DNA of 64,000 nucleotides from Mucilaginibacter tolerans (GCF_030519375.1 NZ_JAUMKB010000005.1:1-64000); one strand, 5' to 3'; positions 28,629 through 36,692 are shown, counted from the first letter of the stretch. The notes: generated by a model from the sequence alone, not told the origin. Translations and numbers: made by a program.

Positions 28629-30068
28629 TTATAATGGGTTAAACAAGCTATCCATGGTAACTTCCTGCTGAATAAGACCAGGATATGCAATCCCATTTTT
28701 TACCCCATATGTCGTCATCATTGTAAGAAACAGGGTCTTTCTGGTTTTCGTTTGGGCCTGAAACACCTTTTGCTTGCTATCAAGTTCTTTGGCATAAGAT
28801 TTACTTATTTCAAACACATCTGAGGCAAATTTCATTTCACAAAGATTGATGCATCCATCAGCCCGATCTATCAGCATATCAATTTGAGCCCCCTGTTCAC
28901 TTGCACTTTTGGGTTGATACCGCCAAACGGAAACTTCGGCATATACATTTTTGATACCGATGGCTTGTTTGATCTGGTCTATATGCTTTATGCAAACGCT
29001 TTCAAATGCGGTCCCGCTCCAACTTTTCCAGGATGAGCCCGTGGAAAACATCAACCAGGTACCCGGTCCTTGGGCCCGGCTATTTTCAATAAACTTGATG
29101 TAGAACAGTGAATATTCATCTGTAAGCTTATATAGGCTATCCTTTGTCGTTTTGCCAAAGGGTACGTAAGGCGTAATAAATCCGGATTCAGAAAGTTCGT
29201 TCAATATTTGGCTGGCATATCCGCCTGAAGTTAATTTACAGGCTTCTATAATTTCATTTCGGCTTAATCCTTTTCCTTTCTGCGCCAGCGCCCTGATTAC
29301 ACTAATATGATTATCGGCGCTGTCAAACAATGAATAATATAGATTTTTGAATTCATCGTTAAGTAATCCATCCTTTGTAAAACACAGCTTATCGATCACT
29401 TGGGCGGCACTGTTTCCAGGTTCTACCTCTTTTAAGTATTGGGGAATCCCCCCCATGGCCATATATAGCTGCAATATTTGGTAACGATCAAGTTTAATTT
29501 TGCGTGATCGTAAATATTCGGCCGTTTCAGCAATGGTAAAGGGCAATAATCGTATTCTTCGGGTAACCCTATTGTGTAACCCGCCCCGGTTATTGATTAC
29601 TTTTTTGATCATCCAGGATGCCGCCGAGCCGCAGATCACCACGACCAAATTTTTTTCCTTTGAAGCCCAGCTATTCCAAAAGTATTCAAAAGCGGGCAAA
29701 AACCCTGATCTGGGGCTATTAATCCAGGGAAATTCGTCAAAGAATACAATTTGCCGCTCTTTTTTTACCAATGGGGTCAGATACTGTGTGAGCATCAGGA
29801 ATGCCTGTGTCCAACTATCAGGCTTTGCTAACTTTAAGCCGCCGCTTGCGTTTGTCAACGCAAGCGCAAAGGTTTCTAACGCCTGGCTCAATAGTGCGTT
29901 ATGTGTACCGCTAAATTCAAAGGCCAGCTTTTTACTGAAGCCATTTCTGATCAAAAATGTTTTGCCAATCCTTCTTCGACCGTAAACTGCCAGCAATTCA
30001 GCCTCTCGTGACCTTTCAATTTTTTTTAATAGCAGCTTTTCTTCAGTTCTTCCTATCACAGTTTCCAT
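28629..30068 (-). CDS. ATPase_2/DUF234 family AAA ATPase
   Basis: A 479-residue ATPase of the archaeal-type ATPase_2 family. Walker A is VYGRRRIGKTFLI (residues 28-40) and Walker B is IVFFDEFPW (107-115); a sensor-like VVICGSAASWM follows. A winged-helix region (LSRNEIIEACKLTSGGYASQ) leads into a C-terminal DUF234 domain with a PD-(D/E)XK-like pattern (QIDMLIDRA then CEMKF, about residues 392-410). The cellular role of this family is unsettled; it is common in accessory DNA. It is transcribed divergently from the Fic gene, with palindromes 15 and 66 bp upstream of its start. Confidence 0.87.
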   Translation of the reverse strand: METVIGRTEEKLLLKKIERSREAELLAVYGRRRIGKTFLIRNGFSKKLAFEFSGTHNALLSQALETFALALTNASGGLKLAKPDSWTQAFLMLTQYLTPLVKKERQIVFFDEFPWINSPRSGFLPAFEYFWNSWASKEKNLVVVICGSAASWMIKKVINNRGGLHNRVTRRIRLLPFTIAETAEYLRSRKIKLDRYQILQLYMAMGGIPQYLKEVEPGNSAAQVIDKLCFTKDGLLNDEFKNLYYSLFDSADNHISVIRALAQKGKGLSRNEIIEACKLTSGGYASQILNELSESGFITPYVPFGKTTKDSLYKLTDEYSLFYIKFIENSRAQGPGTWLMFSTGSSWKSWSGTAFESVCIKHIDQIKQAIGIKNVYAEVSVWRYQPKSASEQGAQIDMLIDRADGCINLCEMKFASDVFEISKSYAKELDSKQKVFQAQTKTRKTLFLTMMTTYGVKNGIAYPGLIQQEVTMDSLFNPL

Positions 30069-30082
30069 AGCAAATAAATGAG

Positions 30083-30118
30083 TTTTGGCGTAATATAGAT
30101 TTTTATATTACGCCAAAA
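30083..30118. repeat. 15-bp palindrome (copy 1) upstream of ATPase gene
   Basis: Perfect inverted repeat: TTTTGGCGTAATATA (30083-30097), 6-nt loop, TATATTACGCCAAAA (30104-30118). It resembles the neighbouring copy but two stem pairs differ in a compensated way. It ends 15 bp before the ATPase start codon, so it would be an operator or a structured 5' leader. Confidence 0.85.
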
Positions 30119-30133
30119 GTAGTAAAAAAATAT

Positions 30134-30175
30134 GAGTTTTGGCGCGATATAAGTTTTTATATCGCGCCAAAACTC
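30134..30175. repeat. 18-bp palindrome (copy 2) upstream of ATPase gene
   Basis: Perfect inverted repeat: GAGTTTTGGCGCGATATA (30134-30151), 6-nt loop, TATATCGCGCCAAAACTC (30158-30175). The centres of the two copies are 54 bp apart, about five helical turns. TA in the left arm of copy 1 is CG here, and the right arm changes to match, so pairing or palindromic symmetry has been kept. Confidence 0.85.
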
Positions 30176-30212
30176 CAAAAAATAATGTATTGACCCATTT
30201 AACACAACATTA

Positions 30213-30347
30213 TTTGCTAAATTTACTACGTCAATATTTGCTAAATTTACCACATCAACATTTGCTAAGTTTATTACAGCGTTGTTTGCTAAAATTACCA
30301 CAACAATGTTTACTAAATTTACCGCGAGGGGGTTTGCTAATTTTGCA
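30213..30347. repeat. Tandem 24-bp repeat array upstream of Fic gene
   Basis: Five consecutive degenerate units of exactly 24 bp starting at 30213, 30237, 30261, 30285 and 30309, plus a partial sixth at 30333. The shared core is TTTGCTAAATTTACCAC. Because 24 is a multiple of three, both strands look weakly coding (VVNLANID-like octapeptides on the minus strand), but I see no credible gene there. The last partial unit contains TAATTTTG (30338-30345), a match to the Bacteroidota TAnnTTTG -7 element, about 45 bp before the Fic start. Confidence 0.88.
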
Positions 30348-30392
30348 CTATTGGACTAATACTTAAAAGAAGAACCCTCAACATATTTAATC

Positions 30393-31949
30393 ATGGCAAA
30401 GTTACAGGAAAGGTTTGCAGAAGCGTTAAAGGCATTAAAAAGTCTTCAGGACAAAGGAATAGTAGCTATTTATACCGACGATATTCCTTCCAGAATGTAT
30501 CGCGAAATATTAACCAGGCAAGGCTTCCTAAAGGAAGTGACCAAAGGTTGGTATATTTCGTCCAATCCGGCAGAAAAGCCTGGTGAAACGACTTCATGGT
30601 ATAGTTCTTACTGGGAGTTCTGTGCCAGGTTTATTGAAAGTAAATATGAGAATGACTGGTGTCTTTCAGCAGATCAGTCATTAGCTATTCATGCGGGTAA
30701 CTGGGCAGTGCCACAACAATTAGTTGTCCGATCCCCGCAGGCAAATAACCGGCCCACGCCGCTTCCGCATAACACCTCGCTGTTCAATCACAAAGGTGAA
30801 TTACCACCTGCTGATCAAATGACCACTGAACGCGGATTAAGAATTTATAACCTGCAGGCCGCCCTAATTTATTGCACAGTCAGCGCATTTGGCAATACCG
30901 GCCTGAACGCCAGGACGACATTATCACTCATACGCGATGCCTCTGAATTGCTACCCGTTCTTCTTGACAAAGGACACACCACGATCGCGGGGAGGCTGGC
31001 AGGGGCTTTCAGAAATATCCAACGGGATAAAATAGCCGATCAAATTATCGAGTCTATGAAGCAAGCAGGATATGACGCCCGCGAAGAAGACCCATTTCAA
31101 AGCAAGCTGTCAATTGATCTATCGCAGCGTGAGCGCTCCCCTTTTGTCAACCGGATAAAGCTGATGTGGCAGCAAATGCGTGAAACCGTTATACGCGATT
31201 TTCCGGCTGCACCAGGCATTTCAAAAGATCATGAATCGTATTTAAAAGATGTCGACGCCATTTATATTACAGATGCTTATCACTCTCTTTCTATAGAGCG
31301 ATATAAGGTTACACCTGAATTAATCGAGCGGGTAATGGCCGGTAAATGGGATGCTCAAATAAATGAAGAAGATAAAAAGCAGCAGGATGCGATGGCGGCA
31401 AGGGGATATTACCAAGCATTCCAGTTAGTAAAAGAGTCCATCATCAAAATCATGGAGGGCGCCAATCCCGGGAAACAAATTGATGCCGATCACCAGCGAT
31501 GGTACCGGCAGCTTTTTGACCCCAGTGTTGTTGCCGGGATATTAAAAGCCTCTGATTTAGCAGGCTATCGCAGTCACCAGGTTTATATTGGTAATTCGCA
31601 GCATGTGCCTTTAAGCGTCGACGCCATGAGGGATGCGATGCCTGTTTTCTTTGAATTGTTAGCAAACGAGCCTGAAGCATCGGTCAGAGCTGTCCTCGGT
31701 CATTTCATTTTTGTATTTATTCATCCCTATATGGACGGCAACGGAAGGATGGGCAGGTTTTTAATGAATGCCATGCTGGCGTCCGGCGGTTACCCCTGGA
31801 CAGTCATTCCGGTTGAGAAACGTGACGAATATATGAAAGCACTGGAACGCGCAAGTACTGAACAAGACGTCAGTTCATTCTCACAGTTTATAAGTTATTT
31901 AGTTAAACAAGGCATGAATGGCACCCCGGTTGCGGCGCTGCCTAAATGA
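30393..31949 (+). CDS. Fic-domain protein with N-terminal AbiEi-like region
   Basis: A 518-residue protein. The N-terminal ~230 residues resemble AbiEi-type winged-helix antitoxins/regulators (IYTDDIPSRMYREILTRQGF, KEVTKGWYISS). The C-terminal half is a Fic domain with the complete active-site motif HPYMDGNGRMGR starting near residue 444, expected to transfer AMP or a related group to a protein. Ahead of it, SLSIER (S298 to E302) fits the class II inhibitory (S/T)xxxE pattern, although R replaces the usual G/N after the Glu. Joining an antitoxin-like DNA-binding module to a self-inhibited Fic enzyme suggests a self-regulating toxin or defence protein. Target unknown. Confidence 0.88.
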   Translation: MAKLQERFAEALKALKSLQDKGIVAIYTDDIPSRMYREILTRQGFLKEVTKGWYISSNPAEKPGETTSWYSSYWEFCARFIESKYENDWCLSADQSLAIHAGNWAVPQQLVVRSPQANNRPTPLPHNTSLFNHKGELPPADQMTTERGLRIYNLQAALIYCTVSAFGNTGLNARTTLSLIRDASELLPVLLDKGHTTIAGRLAGAFRNIQRDKIADQIIESMKQAGYDAREEDPFQSKLSIDLSQRERSPFVNRIKLMWQQMRETVIRDFPAAPGISKDHESYLKDVDAIYITDAYHSLSIERYKVTPELIERVMAGKWDAQINEEDKKQQDAMAARGYYQAFQLVKESIIKIMEGANPGKQIDADHQRWYRQLFDPSVVAGILKASDLAGYRSHQVYIGNSQHVPLSVDAMRDAMPVFFELLANEPEASVRAVLGHFIFVFIHPYMDGNGRMGRFLMNAMLASGGYPWTVIPVEKRDEYMKALERASTEQDVSSFSQFISYLVKQGMNGTPVAALPK

Positions 31950-32047
31950 GCGGGTATAGAAATTTGAAAAAGCAGACGGTTTTATCACCGGCATGCGACT
32001 GATATGAAATACAGCGATTCCAGTTTATACATGTAAATTTTTGAACA

Positions 32048-32090
32048 GATAATCGGATAATAACCGATTATCTATTGATTTTTTTTTACA
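32048..32090 (+). terminator. Terminator downstream of Fic gene
   Basis: Stem GATAATCGG (32048-32056) with CCGATTATC (32064-32072), 7-nt loop, followed by a run of T residues (32079-32087). It lies about 100 bp after the Fic stop. Confidence 0.7.
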
Positions 32091-32094
32091 GAAA

Positions 32095-32179
32095 CGGCGG
32101 CTGTCCTGGTGGTGAAACCGACAGCCGCCGATGGGGCCCCGGCAATCGCCGGGGCAGCCGGGCAATTTTCCCGCCCGGC
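32095..32179 (-). repeat. Three consecutive GC-rich hairpins
   Basis: Perfect stems at 32095-32105/32120-32130 (11 bp), 32136-32143/32148-32155 (8 bp, GCCCCGGC) and 32157-32163/32173-32179 (7 bp, GCCGGGC). The block is far richer in GC than its surroundings and lies just downstream of the small membrane-protein gene on the minus strand. The first hairpin is followed on that strand by an A/T tract, so it could end that transcript. Confidence 0.7.
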
Positions 32180-32202
32180 GCGTCCTGATGACGATTACTG
32201 TT

Positions 32203-32427
32203 TTATGGCTTGTTGCGCATCTGCCTGCGGATAAATTCGTCAAAAAGCCGTTCCCGGTTGCGCTGTTCTACTTTCCGTTTTGCCCGTTTATGACAGCCCC
32301 AAATAAATAATGCCCAGATGCCGAAGGCAACGGCGAACAGCGGATATGGGTTGGGCGCATTTAACGCACCGAACATACAACCTGTGGAAATGCCACAGGT
32401 GAATATAAAATAGATGATGGTTTTCAT
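32203..32427 (-). CDS. Small membrane protein linked to PRTRC remnant
   Basis: A 74-residue protein starting at ATG 32425-32427 (MKTIIYFIFTCGISTGCMFG), one base after the stop of the upstream chimeric gene. It has two hydrophobic segments (residues ~4-20 and ~33-48) and a strongly basic tail (CHKRAKRKVEQRNRERLFDE). No family recognised. Its tight coupling to a PRTRC ThiF fragment suggests it came from the same plasmid- or ICE-borne cluster. Confidence 0.65.
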   Translation of the reverse strand: MKTIIYFIFTCGISTGCMFGALNAPNPYPLFAVAFGIWALFIWGCHKRAKRKVEQRNRERLFDEFIRRQMRNKP

Positions 32428-32428
32428 A

Positions 32429-33445
32429 TTAGTTGACTTTAATGGGCTGTGTCCTGAACTCCTGCAGGTTGAGGAAAAAGCCCCAGTTAAACAAAATGCC
32501 CTCACGGAACAGTTGCCATAAAAGCGATGCCCCGCAATTGGCTAAAGCGGAATTGATAAATAATTCCTGCTTGGTGAGTGCCTCGGCCAAAGAACAGCTT
32601 GGCGTATTGTCGGCTTCGCCTGCCTGTAACAGTTCCTTAAATTCTTCGGTCACCATCTGCAACGTGTCGATGGGCTGGTATTGTTCAGATGCAGGTTGTT
32701 TGATTTTATCGAGGGTAGATAATACGACCTGACCGCTTACCCGGCTATTGCCATAGTCCATCCAGTACAATGCCCGGTCACGGCCATGATACTGCCGGGC
32801 GATGGTGGTCAATATGTCGGCAATCTCAAAACGTGTGTCTACTTTGTCCACGCAGGAAATGGTGAGGGTAGCCGTAAAATCTGACGATTTGTTAGACAAC
32901 TGTTTTTCGAATTTGACCGTTTGGGCTTTCCAGCTCGTACCGAAAAAACGGTTAATTCGCGTCATGATGCGATCTCTACGCAGCCATTTCTCATACTGAT
33001 AAAGCATCGCGGCGTTGATCTCCAGCATTGAAATGCGGTCTTTCCCAAAATAGTCGATCAGGCTGTTTTTAATTTTCGAATGGTTCTTCGCTGTGCCGTC
33101 GCGGCCGTCTTCCTTCAGCGCATTGACGTGGTGTGTGCAGAATTTAACAAAGTCAACTTCTTCATCCTTGCCCTCCAAAAAATCTTTGAGATTATCGCAG
33201 GTCATGAAATCGAGCTTCGGCCCGAGGTTGGTGATCGTTTTTCGATAATCCGCCAGAGTAATGGAAAGTTCATCGAGGATAAATTTATCCTTGATTTTAA
33301 GATACCTGTCCAACTGACGGGCGGACAGGAAATGTTGGGTGTCAATAACCCCTTTTTTCTTTTGATGGTAGACCTTGATCTTTACATTGTAGGTCCCATC
33401 TGTTCTTTTGAATTCTTCATAAACAACAGCCTTTACGAGTGCCAT
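32429..33445 (-). pseudogene. Chimera: tyrosine recombinase N-half fused to PRTRC ThiF C-half
   Basis: A single 338-codon frame made of two unrelated halves. Residues 1 to ~160 are the arm-binding and SAM-like domains of a Bacteroidota tyrosine recombinase (KIKVYHQKKKGVIDTQHFLS, LEINAAMLYQYEKWLRR). From about residue 163 the sequence is the C-terminal part of a PRTRC-system ThiF protein (RFFGTSWKAQTVKFEKQL, LTISCVDKVDTRFEIADIL, CSLAEALTKQELFINSALA, GFFLNLQEFRTQPI). The join is near 32945-32965 at RINR, a string that fits both families, suggesting deletion between short matches. The recombinase catalytic domain (R-H-R-Y) and the ThiF nucleotide-binding domain are both absent, so neither activity is expected. 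The frame is open and may be translated. Confidence 0.8.
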
Positions 33446-33500
33446 AATTTAAAAAATTGGGCACGTAAAAAGAGCATGAGACGCAGGGCTAAAAACTAAC

Positions 33501-33559
33501 CCGACACTTTTCCGACACTTTTTACGTGAAGTTCAACAAAAAATCATGTAAGTCCTGAC
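33501..33559. other. Element-end sequence with paired direct repeats
   Basis: Two copies of CCGACACTTTT at 11-bp spacing (33501-33521) are followed by a 35-nt segment (33525-33559) that matches 50246-50280 except at four positions. It lies between the recombinase start and the tRNA-derived repeat. This is the expected place for integrase arm-type sites; that role is inferred. Confidence 0.6.
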
Positions 33560-33616
33560 GTTTTGAAGTTTCTACGGCGTCAGTACCGCCTCGGTGAAAA
33601 CCGCTCAAATATAACA

Positions 33617-33651
33617 AAAAAGGGCAGTTTTCGCCAGAAAATGCCCTTTTT
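33617..33651 (-). terminator. Hairpin beside the partial tRNA copy
   Basis: AAAAAGGGCA (33617-33626) pairs with TGCCCTTTTT (33642-33651). Read on the minus strand it would end transcription just past the tRNA 3' end, matching the placement of the terminator beside the intact tRNA. Confidence 0.7.
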
Positions 33652-33657
33652 AAAAAA

Positions 33658-33704
33658 GTGCGCCCACCTGGGCTCGAACCAGGGACCAAAAGATTATGAG
33701 TCTT
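33658..33704. repeat. 47-bp direct repeat of tRNA(CAT) 3' part (att site)
   Basis: Exact copy of 50370-50416, covering the intact tRNA gene from its anticodon stem to the 3' end. The 5' part of the tRNA is missing here, so it is not a functional gene. This is what integration into a tRNA 3' end leaves behind. It marks the left boundary of the 16.7-kb segment that ends at the intact tRNA. Confidence 0.92.
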
Positions 33705-33856
33705 TAGGTAAAAATTAAAGAATGGCAGGATGACCCTCTATTTAGTGTATCATCCGCCATTACGCTAAATATGGTGTATTCACCGACACCACAAATGAAT
33801 TAACTAACTAATAATAAGATAGTTAAAATATGGAACATTAGTTGCGTACCATCAGC

Positions 33857-34369
33857 ATGTCAATTAATAATAGCAAGCAAATGGAACGAAGAATTCGAAT
33901 CAACTCAAAACCTAAATCAGATAGTCTCCAGACAATAATATTTGCGGGCGTAGTAGCAGGGTTGCTCGACGGTGTGGAGGCATCGGTAATGTTAAATATA
34001 AAACTCGGTTTAAATCCTGGCCAGGTTATGCAATATGTGGCAAGCGGGCTTTTTGGTGAAGCGGCCTTTAAGGGTGGTGTCCCAATGATCTTAATTGGCA
34101 TATTATTGCATTTTGGAATAGCTATTACAACCACAGCTATCTATTTTTTTACATATCCTAAAATTAAAATCCTTCGTTATTCCCCTATTATGTCGGGCCT
34201 GCTACTAGGCTTATGTGCCTGGATAGTTATGAATCTAATAGTGGTTCCGCTAAGCAAAACTCCGCCTGCTTCTTTCGGAACAGGCGATGCGATAATCGGA
34301 ATTATCTGGCACATGATTTTGGTGGGATTGCCTATTTCTTTCATCATCAAAAGACACTTTGATAAATAA
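33857..34369 (+). CDS. Predicted four-helix membrane protein
   Basis: About 170 residues with four hydrophobic segments (IIFAGVVAGLLDGVEASVML, a second around IGILLHFGIAITTTAIYFF, PIMSGLLLGLCAWIVMNLIV, and IIGIIWHMILVGLPISFII). The start is taken at ATG 33857 (MSINNSKQ); an upstream TTG at 33842 is possible. The layout recalls YagU/DUF1440-type membrane proteins but I cannot confirm it. It is the first gene inside the tRNA-flanked segment and faces the convergent histidine kinase gene. Function unknown. Confidence 0.75.
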   Translation: MSINNSKQMERRIRINSKPKSDSLQTIIFAGVVAGLLDGVEASVMLNIKLGLNPGQVMQYVASGLFGEAAFKGGVPMILIGILLHFGIAITTTAIYFFTYPKIKILRYSPIMSGLLLGLCAWIVMNLIVVPLSKTPPASFGTGDAIIGIIWHMILVGLPISFIIKRHFDK

Positions 34370-34388
34370 AATAATTGTAAGGCCCCAA

Positions 34389-36692
34389 TTATAGTGCTGC
34401 CAACTTCTCAGCAACTGGCTTAAAGGTGTTTTCAATTTTAAACTTTATAGTTATGACAACACCTGGGTCATTTTTAATCTCAAAGCTACCACCCAGTTGT
34501 TTGCTCAGAGCTCTCATCATTTCCATGCCTAACGACGATGTTGCTGCCAGGTCAAAATCTGCAGGCAACCCTTTACCATTATCAGCAATAATAAGGCTGA
34601 TCGTTTCAGAGTCAATTAAATGACCTTCTATCATTATCTCCCCGCCATCCTTATCAAAGGCATATTTGATGGAATTCGTAATCGCTTCGTTCAATATCAG
34701 GCCCAGCGGTACCGCCTGGGATATATCCAGATTTATCGGATCTATCGCTTCTTTAAACCTGATCTTTAGACGGCTGCAATCGTAACACGCATAGAGATGC
34801 CGTACCAGGTCATCAACGTAATCAGACATTACAACAGTCGCTACATTGCTCTTGCTATAAAGCTTTTGATGAATAATAGAGATGGCTTGTACGCGGTTTT
34901 GGCTATCCCTGATCGCATCGATAGCATCTGTATTTTGTAAATAGGCAGATTGTGTATACAGCAGGCTCATCACTATTTGCAGGTTATTTTTAACACGATG
35001 ATGAACTTCTTTGAGCAGCCATTCTTTTTCGGTCACGAGGTCTTCCAGTTGTTCATTTTTGTGAGTAATTAGTTTGTTTTGCAGCGTGACAGTTTGATTA
35101 TTCTTTTTCCGCAGCCTGCTTTGCCGGTATAATAGCCCTGCTATAATTAAAACTAACACGATGCCCCCAATGGTAACATTCTTCATCAGGTTAGCCCGTT
35201 GCAGGTTGCTTTTATCCAATGCGGCCCTTTGACTTAGCAGTTTGATGCTATCTTCTTTTTGCCTGGTTTCAAATTGAACGGCTAGTTTTTTTGCATTATC
35301 TTCCTTCGCCTTCCTCAAGTCAAATTCCTGTGCATTATGATAGAAGCTCAAATGCTTGATAGCTGAGAAATAATCACCGGTTGCTGAATCCGCAAGGAAA
35401 AGCAAATAATTTAAGTGGCTTTTTACCGACGATGCCAACACATTGTTCTTATGATTAACGACAAAATTTAAAAAAGGCTTGGCTTTCTCATACTGTTTTG
35501 ATTCAACGTAAAGCTGACCAATATCCTTATAAAGAGACACATATGGATCTGCCTGAGTTTTATTTATCTTTAACGCTGTTAAAAATGCTTCTTCAGCTTT
35601 GTTATAGGCTTTCATATCGCGATAAATATTACCGAGTAACATGTCATCCTCAATCTTATCGCTGATGTTTGTTGCGGGGTATTCAGCCTGCATGCGCCGG
35701 ACATAATTGACTGCCTCAGAATACCTTTTCATTTTTCGTAACGCACGCACGGGCAGAATAAAAACTAAGCGTTGATTTAAGCAAAACATGCCCGCATGTA
35801 TTTTCAGATAATCTATAGCTAACTTCCCAAGATCAAGGCCCTTTTGGTAGTTTCCGTTATTGAAAGAGACCATTCCATATATAAAATAGATGTCGCCAGC
35901 AATGAGCGTGTCTCTCGTAGCCTTCATCGTTTTTATTGCTTCCTGACTGTAGTATTCTGCCTTGTCGGGATGACCGGTATAAAAATAATAACCTGCCAGG
36001 ACATTAAATGTGTACTGTAAAGAAGGATATTTCAAAGCGCGGTATCTCTTCAATGCTTCGAGAAATTCGTTCTCAGGATCTCCTTTTGATTGAACCATGT
36101 CGATGTAGGCTTTATCCTTAAGCGCGAGTATTTCATACAATGGCAAATGAAATTGAGTACTTAGGCGTCGCGCTTCGCCGGCAAAATAGAGCCCTTTTTC
36201 CCATGCGGCTTTCTGGTCAGAAGCGTCCATTATACCATATTTATAGCTTAAGTTCAGATATAATGCAGCTTTGGCTATGTCTTTTAACGCGGGGAGAATG
36301 TTTTCCGCAGCCTGCATATTATTCTGGTAAGTATAAATGTCAGCTATAAACAATAAAGCCTCATCGGTACTTTTTTTATCATGGTATTTAATACTTGAAT
36401 CACGCGCTGCCGTCCCAAAACTCAGTGCACGTTTCAAATCTGCATCGCGACGCAACGGCTTATTCAGATAAAGATTTGTTAGCCTAAGAAGTATATTTAT
36501 TTTATTCTTGCCATAAACACTTCCAAGTTGTGTTAACAGGACTTGTTCATTTGCAGGATTCTCAGGTTGCGGAGAGGGATAGTACTGACCCAGTGCTGCT
36601 AACGGGAGTAATAATAAGATGACTAAAGCCCGTGCACTATTGCGATCGACTAAAAGATTTTTTAGATAGAATAATAACGATTGCATATGCAT
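34389..36692 (-). CDS. TPR-sensor HisKA_2 histidine kinase
   Basis: A 767-residue membrane sensor kinase: signal/membrane anchor at residues ~18-36, TPR repeats to about 480 (for example KAYNKAEEAFLTALKINKTQ), a membrane helix (TIGGIVLVLIIAGLLY, about 505-522), coiled coil, then the HisKA_2 motif LLKEVHHRVKNNLQIVMSLL with the phospho-accepting His near residue 563. The ATPase domain follows (LNEAITNSIKYAF, IADNGKGLP, SLGMEMMRALSKQLGG). Its catalytic half is nearly identical to that of the kinase at 36944-37897. It probably signals to the response regulator at 38205-40145; the partner is inferred from position. Confidence 0.92.
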   Translation of the reverse strand: MHMQSLLFYLKNLLVDRNSARALVILLLLPLAALGQYYPSPQPENPANEQVLLTQLGSVYGKNKINILLRLTNLYLNKPLRRDADLKRALSFGTAARDSSIKYHDKKSTDEALLFIADIYTYQNNMQAAENILPALKDIAKAALYLNLSYKYGIMDASDQKAAWEKGLYFAGEARRLSTQFHLPLYEILALKDKAYIDMVQSKGDPENEFLEALKRYRALKYPSLQYTFNVLAGYYFYTGHPDKAEYYSQEAIKTMKATRDTLIAGDIYFIYGMVSFNNGNYQKGLDLGKLAIDYLKIHAGMFCLNQRLVFILPVRALRKMKRYSEAVNYVRRMQAEYPATNISDKIEDDMLLGNIYRDMKAYNKAEEAFLTALKINKTQADPYVSLYKDIGQLYVESKQYEKAKPFLNFVVNHKNNVLASSVKSHLNYLLFLADSATGDYFSAIKHLSFYHNAQEFDLRKAKEDNAKKLAVQFETRQKEDSIKLLSQRAALDKSNLQRANLMKNVTIGGIVLVLIIAGLLYRQSRLRKKNNQTVTLQNKLITHKNEQLEDLVTEKEWLLKEVHHRVKNNLQIVMSLLYTQSAYLQNTDAIDAIRDSQNRVQAISIIHQKLYSKSNVATVVMSDYVDDLVRHLYACYDCSRLKIRFKEAIDPINLDISQAVPLGLILNEAITNSIKYAFDKDGGEIMIEGHLIDSETISLIIADNGKGLPADFDLAATSSLGMEMMRALSKQLGGSFEIKNDPGVVITIKFKIENTFKPVAEKLAAL

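Noticed and set aside
30056..30301. Minus-strand 81-codon frame with VVNLANID-like octapeptide repeats
   Set aside because: It is produced by the 24-bp repeat period being a multiple of three and by the palindromes; it overlaps the ATPase start, and no family or start signal supports it.
32025..32243. Minus-strand 72-codon frame downstream of the small membrane protein
   Set aside because: It is made of the GC-rich hairpin block and overlaps the end of the real gene; composition is not protein-like.
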